IMG/VR virus record: IMGVR_UViG_3300046642_000908
Location: 1-22,266 of that record
Strand: one strand, 5' to 3'
Length of the DNA: 22,266 nt
From: a virus
Both the position numbers and the translations under genes were made by a program. The notes beneath the pieces were generated by a model. It saw only the letters and a program-made list of their open reading frames with translations. It was not told the DNA's origin and made no database searches. This document shows, piece after piece, positions 19,303 to 22,266 of this stretch. How positions within the stretch are numbered: position 1 is the first letter of the stretch; the number at the start of each line of letters is the position of its first letter.

Positions 19303-19317
19303 TGTCAAGCTTTGACA
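19303..19317. promoter_or_regulatory. Palindrome containing divergent TTGACA boxes
   Basis: TGTCAA, GCT, TTGACA (19303-19308 and 19312-19317) is a perfect inverted repeat whose arms are consensus -35 boxes facing both ways. It lies 31 bp before the HGG-motif gene. The matching -10 elements are weak, so it may be an operator. Confidence 0.45.
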
Positions 19318-19790
19318 TTGCAGAACGAAGCGTGTACAGCGCCTCTCAACCGCTCCTCGCAGGATGGGCCAAAGGATGGGTAGCGCAGCGGCCAGCGCCA
19401 CACAATCGTTCTAGATCAACCACATACAGCGCCGTTTGGCGGACGCTGTGTCCGCCGCACTGGTCAACCGGCGTTCGGGGAAAATCCGGGACGCGGCGGC
19501 GCGGCGGGTGAATTTGCACTCCCCCGAGAAAAGTGCGCACCGAAATTCGAAATCCGGTTCCCCGAGAAAAGTGCGGCAGGTTTTTCGGAATCTGGGTCGC
19601 TGGCTGGGAAGGGTAGCTGCGGGGCGATCAGGCGCTTTCCCGCTTAGAGGGGCATCGCAAGCAACGATGCCTAACGTGAGGTTTAGCACACGTTTTTCGG
19701 TGAGTGTGGCGAAAGTGGCGCGGTTTAAGGGTATTTAGGGGGTTGACAGGTTTTGGCGGTCCCTTTGTTTTGGTCGGACCAATTCGTTGG
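19318..19790. other. Gene-poor, hairpin-rich segment upstream of the packaging genes
   Basis: No frame here is convincing on either strand. It holds two perfect hairpins: GGCGGAC, GCTGT, GTCCGCC (19438-19456) and GGCATCG, seven bases, CGATGCC (19651-19671). It also holds the paired 16-bp repeats and TTGACA at 19743-19748. Candidate roles are a packaging site, a decayed insertion sequence, or a regulatory RNA. Confidence 0.5.
19522..19575. repeat. Paired 16-bp repeats CCCCGAGAAAAGTGCG
   Basis: Perfect copies at 19522-19537 and 19560-19575, 38 bp apart. A related GGGGAAAAGTGC occurs at 11117-11128. Repeated GTGCACTTTT-like motifs near AATTTGC resemble the multiple ends of IS21-type elements. 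Alternatively they could be terminase-binding sites like the R sites of lambda cosB. Confidence 0.65.
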
Positions 19791-19792
19791 TC
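19770..19792. promoter_or_regulatory. Mutually exclusive hairpins with TTCG loop
   Basis: TTGGTC (19770-19775), GACCAA (19777-19782) and TTGGTC (19787-19792). The middle arm can pair with either neighbour; the second pairing closes a TTCG tetraloop on the plus strand. It abuts the stop of the leftward small gene. Confidence 0.5.
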
Positions 19793-19970
19793 AGAAGTGG
19801 ATTTCGTCGTCGCTTTCACGCGGACACGGTTGGGGGCCTTGGGCAACGACGAGAGTTTTGTAACGCTCGAAGGTGCGAGCGATAGCAACCTCTCGGAGAA
19901 TTTCGCGGGCGGCTTTCCATGCGATAGGGCAGCCGTGTTGATTTCGCTCCTTTGGTGGAGTATCTGACAT
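19791..19970 (-). CDS. Small hypothetical phage protein
   Basis: 59 aa. ATG 19970 has GAGGGAGG upstream, and a longer frame from 20024 is less likely. The sequence is MSDTPPKERNQHGCPIAWKA, then AREILREVAIARTFERYKTL, ending acidic (CPRESDDEIHF). It is soluble and helical with one basic patch. No domain recognised. It is transcribed away from the holin region. Confidence 0.5.
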   Translation of the reverse strand: MSDTPPKERNQHGCPIAWKAAREILREVAIARTFERYKTLVVAQGPQPCPRESDDEIHF

Positions 19971-20057
19971 TGCAAGGCCTCCCTCGGCCGGTTGCTTCGC
20001 GGGCCTCGACCCCCCGCGGCGCACACGCTAGGCGATGCTTCGCGGTGTCGTCAAGGG

Positions 20058-20095
20058 GCGGCCCCGCTCCATCCCCGGCGGGGCCGCTTCGTTTT
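20058..20095 (+). terminator. Strong intrinsic terminator
   Basis: GCGGCCCCG (20058-20066) pairs perfectly with CGGGGCCGC (20079-20087), 9 bp with a 12-base loop, followed by TTCGTTTT. It lies 35 bp before the holin-like ATG and would isolate the late operon from upstream rightward transcription. Confidence 0.7.
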
Positions 20096-20122
20096 CCGTC
20101 AGAAGCGTGCTATGAGGTCGGG

Positions 20123-20377
20123 ATGAACCCCGTTTCTCCCAAGGTTACCGCGGGCCTCGGCGGCGCTGGCGCCACAACGCCCCTCTCGATAGTCATCATC
20201 TGGGCGTTGGGCCTCACCGGGCTCACCGTGCCGCCCGAGGTCGCCGGCGCCATCGCTGCGCTGATCGCGACGCTGGGTTCGGGCCTCGCAGGCTACACCG
20301 TGCATGATCCATCGAGGGCGACCGTGCCCGACCCGGAGCCGCCGCCCCCGGCCTTCACACCGGCGAGGAAGCCATGA
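20123..20377 (+). CDS. Holin-like small membrane protein
   Basis: 84 aa. ATG 20123 has GAGG about 7 bases upstream. A short Gly-rich start (MNPVSPKVTAGLGGAGATTP) leads into two hydrophobic helices: LSIVIIWALGLTGLTV and VAGAIAALIATLGSGLAGYTV (residues about 21-36 and 39-59). A Pro-rich cytoplasm-like tail follows (ATVPDPEPPPPAFTPARKP). Two helices with this layout match phage holins placed before lysis or terminase genes. It overlaps the next gene by ATGA. Confidence 0.7.
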   Translation: MNPVSPKVTAGLGGAGATTPLSIVIIWALGLTGLTVPPEVAGAIAALIATLGSGLAGYTVHDPSRATVPDPEPPPPAFTPARKP

Positions 20378-20655
20378 GGCCCCTATATATAATGTGTGCG
20401 CTCGCACTCGCGGGCTGCGCGGTCCAGCCGCAGCCGGGCGATCCGGCGGTGACGGCGCGCATCGCCGGGGCCTGTGTCGATTCGGGCCTCTTCAAGATTG
20501 CGGACGGGATCGTTGCGGCAGCCGTTCCGGCGGCAAGCCTGCCGATCGCGGTCGTCAACGCCGGCGTCGACCGGGTGTGCGCCAATCCGGCGGCGTTCTC
20601 CGCCGACCTCTCGACCGTCGAGTGGGTGGCGAAGAACCTTGGGAGAAAGTTGTGA
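20374..20655 (+). CDS. Putative phage lipoprotein
   Basis: 93 aa from ATG 20374 (ATGA overlap with the holin-like gene). The N-terminus MRPLYIMCALALAGCAVQPQ has a short hydrophobic core and a lipobox (LAGC), so Cys15 would carry the lipid. The mature part is about 79 residues with a Cys pair (ACVDSGLFKIADGIV and DRVCANPAAF) that could form a disulphide. The position after a holin-like gene suggests an outer-membrane lysis protein (o-spanin type), but it is larger than typical Rz1 proteins and no Rz partner is seen. Confidence 0.7.
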   Translation: MRPLYIMCALALAGCAVQPQPGDPAVTARIAGACVDSGLFKIADGIVAAAVPAASLPIAVVNAGVDRVCANPAAFSADLSTVEWVAKNLGRKL

Positions 20656-20846
20656 GCGAGAGCGTGGTTGAGAGGGTGGCGCGAGCGATTTGCGAACATA
20701 TGAGCGGACGTGAGGCCGACGACAGGTCAGGCGGCCCCCATCCTAGCGGAACATGGCTCGACGAGGGCGAACCGTGGTGGACTGGCTATGTTGACGTCGC
20801 TCGCGCGATAATCGAGGCGATCGACGCGGCGCTGGCTGAGGAATGA
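20652..20846 (+). CDS. Small hypothetical protein before the terminase
   Basis: 64 aa from GTG 20652, overlapping the previous stop as GTGA and the terminase start as ATGA. The sequence is SESVVERVARAICEHMSGRE, then a Gly/Pro loop, then WTGYVDVARAIIEAIDAALA. It has two short helices around an acidic, Trp-rich loop. A similar layout is frequent in phage genomes. Function unknown. Confidence 0.6.
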   Translation: MSESVVERVARAICEHMSGREADDRSGGPHPSGTWLDEGEPWWTGYVDVARAIIEAIDAALAEE

Positions 20847-22266
20847 GCGCCAGCCGCCTCGCAATCCCGCCCGAGTTCCGCGCGGCTCGCAAGGCGGGCG
20901 ACAAGGCCGCGCTCGCCGATTTTGCCCTCGAATCCGTCCGTCGCCTTCACGATGACCGCTGGTTTGCCCACGCTCACCTCTTCGCCCATCGTCACCCGGA
21001 CGCCTCGGCTCGAGCGCACCGCGAGATGGTCGCCGCGATCAACCGCCCGATCCCGCGCCTCTCGATCGAGGGCTTCCGCGGCATAGGGAAAACTACGTAT
21101 ACCGAGGAAACCGCGCTCCTGAAGGCCGTTTTCCGCGAGTTCCACAACCTCGTCATCATCGGCCCCTCGTTCGCCCGCGCCTGCGATCGCGTCACCGCGA
21201 TCCGGAACGAGATCGACACCAACCCCTACTTCGCCGAAGACGGCCTCTTCGGTAAGCTGAAGGGAGAGACCTGGGCGGACGGCAAGATCGTGCTCGGTTC
21301 AGACATCATGATCCAGGCATTGGGCCGCGAGCAGTCGATCACCGGGCTCAAGTTTCTCCAATGGCGCCCCGATGCTTTCATCATCGACGACATCGAAGAC
21401 CCCGAGGAGGAGCGCACCGACGCCGAGCGCGAGAAGACCTGGCGTTGGCTGAAGCAGACGTTCCAGCCCTGCCTCGACGATGCGCTCCTGACCTGGGGCC
21501 GCTTCCTCGGCACCCGCCGGGGCAAGAACAGCCTCCCCGAACGGCTGGAAAATGACCGGATGCCGGTCGTCAAGTTCCCGATCGAGAGCCAGGACGAGAA
21601 CGGCGAGCGCACCGCAACATGGCCGGCGAAGTTCCCGCTTGAGAAGATCGACACGCTGCGGGAGGATTACCGGGGCGACCTCAACCTCTACGAGCAGGAG
21701 TTCATGTGCCGCGCCTCCTCGGATGCGGCCCGCGTGTTCAAGCGCGAGATGTTCCGCTACGAGGAGCGCATCCGCACCTGGGAGGCAGTCTATGGAATGG
21801 TCGATCCCGCCCGCACCAGCCACGGCAACGCCGCAGCCACCGGCTACGCCATCTGGTCCTGGGTCAAGAACCGGCTCGTGGTGTGGGCCTCGGACGCTCT
21901 CTTCCTGGCCCCCGACGAGATCGTGGCGCTCTGCTTCGATCTTTGCGAACGGTTCGACCTGGTGCAGCTTGGCGTCGAGCGAGACGGTCTTGAGCAATTC
22001 CTCTTACAACCGCTACGCCACGAGCAGCTAAAGCGCAGTATCATGCTACCGCTGAAGCCCATCGCGGCGATCAGCGGGACGCAGGGCCGCGGCCAAACCC
22101 GATTCATCGGGGGACTGCAGCCCTATTTCCAGGCCCGGGAGGTGATCTTTGCCCAACCTTTCCCTGCCCTTGAGGCTCAACTGCTCAGCTTCCCGCACGG
22201 CATTCGCGACGCGGCAAATGCGCTTGCATATGCGCCGACGCTGCGCCCAGCCCAGCCGATCTACGA
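20843..22266 (+). CDS. terL: Large terminase subunit (3' end outside window)
   Basis: Open to the last base; 474 residues visible. ATG 20843 overlaps the preceding stop. Walker A is GFRGIGKTTYTEE (residues 77-84 and following) and Walker B is DAFIIDDIEDPEEE (residues 177-190), with catalytic Glu expected at 185. The nuclease part begins VYGMVDPARTS with Asp321, and VQLGVERDG supplies a further acid. The visible order (ATPase, linker, RNase-H-like nuclease) is that of phage DNA packaging motors. It opens the late operon after the holin-like and lipoprotein genes. Confidence 0.95.
   Translation, partial: MSASRLAIPPEFRAARKAGDKAALADFALESVRRLHDDRWFAHAHLFAHRHPDASARAHREMVAAINRPIPRLSIEGFRGIGKTTYTEETALLKAVFREFHNLVIIGPSFARACDRVTAIRNEIDTNPYFAEDGLFGKLKGETWADGKIVLGSDIMIQALGREQSITGLKFLQWRPDAFIIDDIEDPEEERTDAEREKTWRWLKQTFQPCLDDALLTWGRFLGTRRGKNSLPERLENDRMPVVKFPIESQDENGERTATWPAKFPLEKIDTLREDYRGDLNLYEQEFMCRASSDAARVFKREMFRYEERIRTWEAVYGMVDPARTSHGNAAATGYAIWSWVKNRLVVWASDALFLAPDEIVALCFDLCERFDLVQLGVERDGLEQFLLQPLRHEQLKRSIMLPLKPIAAISGTQGRGQTRFIGGLQPYFQAREVIFAQPFPALEAQLLSFPHGIRDAANALAYAPTLRPAQPIY

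Noticed and set aside
19628-20026. Minus-strand frame of 132 codons
   Set aside because: Low-complexity Lys/Pro/Ser/Thr-rich sequence; it crosses the hairpins and overlaps the better-supported 59-aa gene.
1-22266. CRISPR arrays, rRNA genes, complete tRNA genes, integrase
   Set aside because: No regularly spaced repeat units, rRNA-like sequence, full tRNA cloverleaf or integrase catalytic motif was found.

Overview
The window is part of a tailed double-stranded DNA phage or prophage genome. It is GC-rich and densely packed, and most neighbouring genes overlap by the four bases ATGA or GTGA. The gene set (RAD52-type annealing protein, Gp157-like protein, VRR-NUC nuclease, PAPS-reductase-like protein, lambda O-like initiator, large terminase) and the presence of a DUF3987-type tail fragment suggest a phage of an alphaproteobacterium, perhaps a sphingomonad; the host is an inference. 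Virion genes lie at the left edge and the large terminase at the right edge, which fits a cut through a circular or permuted phage map. No integrase and no full-length CI-type repressor is visible, so lifestyle cannot be settled here.

Layout. Bases 1-5442 (+) are the end of the late virion region: a Gly-rich protein, a 700-aa virion protein with an embedded muralytic-looking domain, a 551-aa repeat-bearing structural protein and a PurD-like ATP-grasp enzyme. Bases 5433-12499 (-) are one long leftward operon. Reading from its promoter it holds a small protein, a helix-turn-helix protein, a 31-aa membrane peptide, a Gp157-like protein, several small proteins, an HNH endonuclease that appears to have displaced a gene, the RAD52-type protein, several unknowns, a KTSC-domain protein, two tiny two-helix membrane proteins, an Asp/Asn-hydroxylase-like protein and a Cys-repeat membrane protein. 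Bases 12500-12795 are a divergent control region with three operator-like sites centred exactly 35 bp apart.

Bases 12796-17304 (+) are the rightward early operon: Cro-like protein, VRR-NUC, two small proteins, PAPS-reductase-like protein, a disturbed segment, a DUF559-type nuclease and the O-like replication initiator. The disturbed segment carries an antisense remnant of a DUF3987-type gene, an HNH-AP2 homing endonuclease with an in-frame TGA, and a small gene split or rebuilt around it. The initiator gene contains a periodic C-run tract that is a candidate origin. Bases 17244-18413 (-) are a second small leftward operon, driven from a second switch region (18462-18520) opposite a 63-aa helix-turn-helix gene that seems to be leaderless. 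Bases 18678-19271 (-) encode an HGG-motif zinc-knuckle protein, a possible small-terminase-type protein in the unexpected orientation. Bases 19272-20122 are mostly non-coding and rich in hairpins and repeats, with one small leftward gene and a strong rightward terminator. Bases 20123-22266 (+) start the late operon: holin-like protein, lipoprotein, small protein and the truncated large terminase.

The most interesting features are the two homing-endonuclease insertions with visible gene debris, the three-operator switch, the G/C-run tract inside the initiator gene, the chimeric 14.6-15.9 kb segment, and the repeat- and hairpin-rich segment upstream of the packaging genes.
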